From: Actinomycetes bacterium
GTDB lineage: Bacteria; Actinomycetota; Acidimicrobiia; Acidimicrobiales; Palsa-688
Assembly: GCA_021808425.1 (NCBI GenBank)
Contig: JAKBBS010000056.1
Span: 1-17,229 of the forward strand
Direction: 5' to 3'
DNA length: 17,229 nt
The notes beneath the pieces were generated by a model. It saw only the letters and a program-made list of their open reading frames with translations, ran no database searches and was not told where the DNA came from. Shown here in pieces: positions 16,959 through 17,229 of the stretch (position 1 is the stretch's first letter; each line of letters begins with the position of its first letter). The position numbers were made by a program, and so were the translations under genes.

Positions 16959-17229
16959 GTCGCTGGCGACTCGAACCTGCTCGGCGAAGTCGGGCGAGGC
17001 TACGCACAGTTCCTGCAGACACTCGACGAGGGGAGGGTAGCCCTTGCTGCAATTGTCGGTTGGGCTCGCCCAGGGCCGCATCGATGAATCCCTCCGCTAT
17101 CTCGGCGAGCGCGAAGCGTTCGGGCACAAGATCGGCGAATACCAGGTGCTGCAGTTCAAACTCGCTGACATGGAAGCGCGAACCCACACTGCATGCTTGG
17201 CGTACAGGGACGCTGCCCAGCGGATGCTC
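16941..17229 (+). pseudogene. Acyl-CoA dehydrogenase remnant, 5'-truncated and frameshifted, runs off the right edge
   Basis: Acyl-CoA dehydrogenases are FAD enzymes of fatty-acid oxidation. One frame reads NLLGEVGRGYAQFLQTLDEG..VALAA (16974-17051), the middle/C-terminal junction of the family. Similarity then continues one base out of phase as LSVGLAQGRIDESLRYLGE (17053-17109) and on through REAFGHKIGEYQ and FKLADMEARTH to YRDAAQRML at the edge. Removing one A at 17051/17052 joins the two exactly. As written, the first frame hits TGA at 17085 and the second has TAG at 17038. A further phase change is likely near 16958, where SLTDFDG lies in a third frame. Only about 100 bases separate gatB from this point, too little for the roughly 240 N-terminal residues. 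So it is a decayed fragment unless there are sequence errors. The catalytic Glu region lies beyond the window. Confidence 0.8.

Noticed and set aside
16810..17187. 125-codon minus-strand frame over the 3' end of gatB and the dehydrogenase remnant
   Set aside because: Its translation has no recognisable domain, while the plus strand shows clear acyl-CoA dehydrogenase motifs.

Overview
This window looks like chromosomal DNA from a GC-rich actinobacterium. GTG starts are frequent, GTGA start/stop overlaps recur, and some starts have no Shine-Dalgarno (SD) sequence but a TANNNT hexamer just upstream. Gene content (NAD-dependent LigA, PASTA kinase, GatCAB, SCP2-domain protein, acyl-ACP desaturase) would suit a deep-branching lineage such as Acidimicrobiia. 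That placement is a guess from gene content, not a phylogeny. No CRISPR array, tRNA, rRNA, transposase or phage gene was seen.

Left part (1-8044, plus strand): the 3' four-fifths of ligA, cut by the window edge; a transmembrane PASTA Ser/Thr kinase; a stand-alone ketosynthase with an intact Cys-His-His triad; and a 972-residue multi-PAS GGDEF-EAL protein. The RBS and start of the GGDEF-EAL gene lie in a perfect 8-bp hairpin. The ketosynthase and the PAS part of the GGDEF-EAL gene are visibly less GC-rich than the flanking housekeeping genes.

Middle (8122-13452): a Rieske-type oxygenase on the plus strand converges, with a 12-bp tail-to-tail overlap, on a minus-strand set. In transcription order that set is SCP2-like protein, Uup-type ABC-F ATPase, then a translationally coupled pair: CFA/mycolate-type methyltransferase and soluble acyl-ACP desaturase. 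The coupled pair suggests a route that desaturates an acyl chain and then alkylates the double bond (methyl branch or cyclopropane).

Right part (13577-17229, plus strand): gatC-gatA-gatB, the tRNA-dependent amidotransferase, joined by two GTGA overlaps. About 100 bases after gatB is a 5'-truncated, frameshifted acyl-CoA dehydrogenase remnant that runs off the right edge. A long imperfect inverted repeat sits at the junction.

I see no clear novel defence or mobile system. The items most worth a second look are the RBS hairpin of the c-di-GMP gene, the desaturase-methyltransferase couple, the broken acyl-CoA dehydrogenase and its inverted repeat, and the leaderless-type starts.
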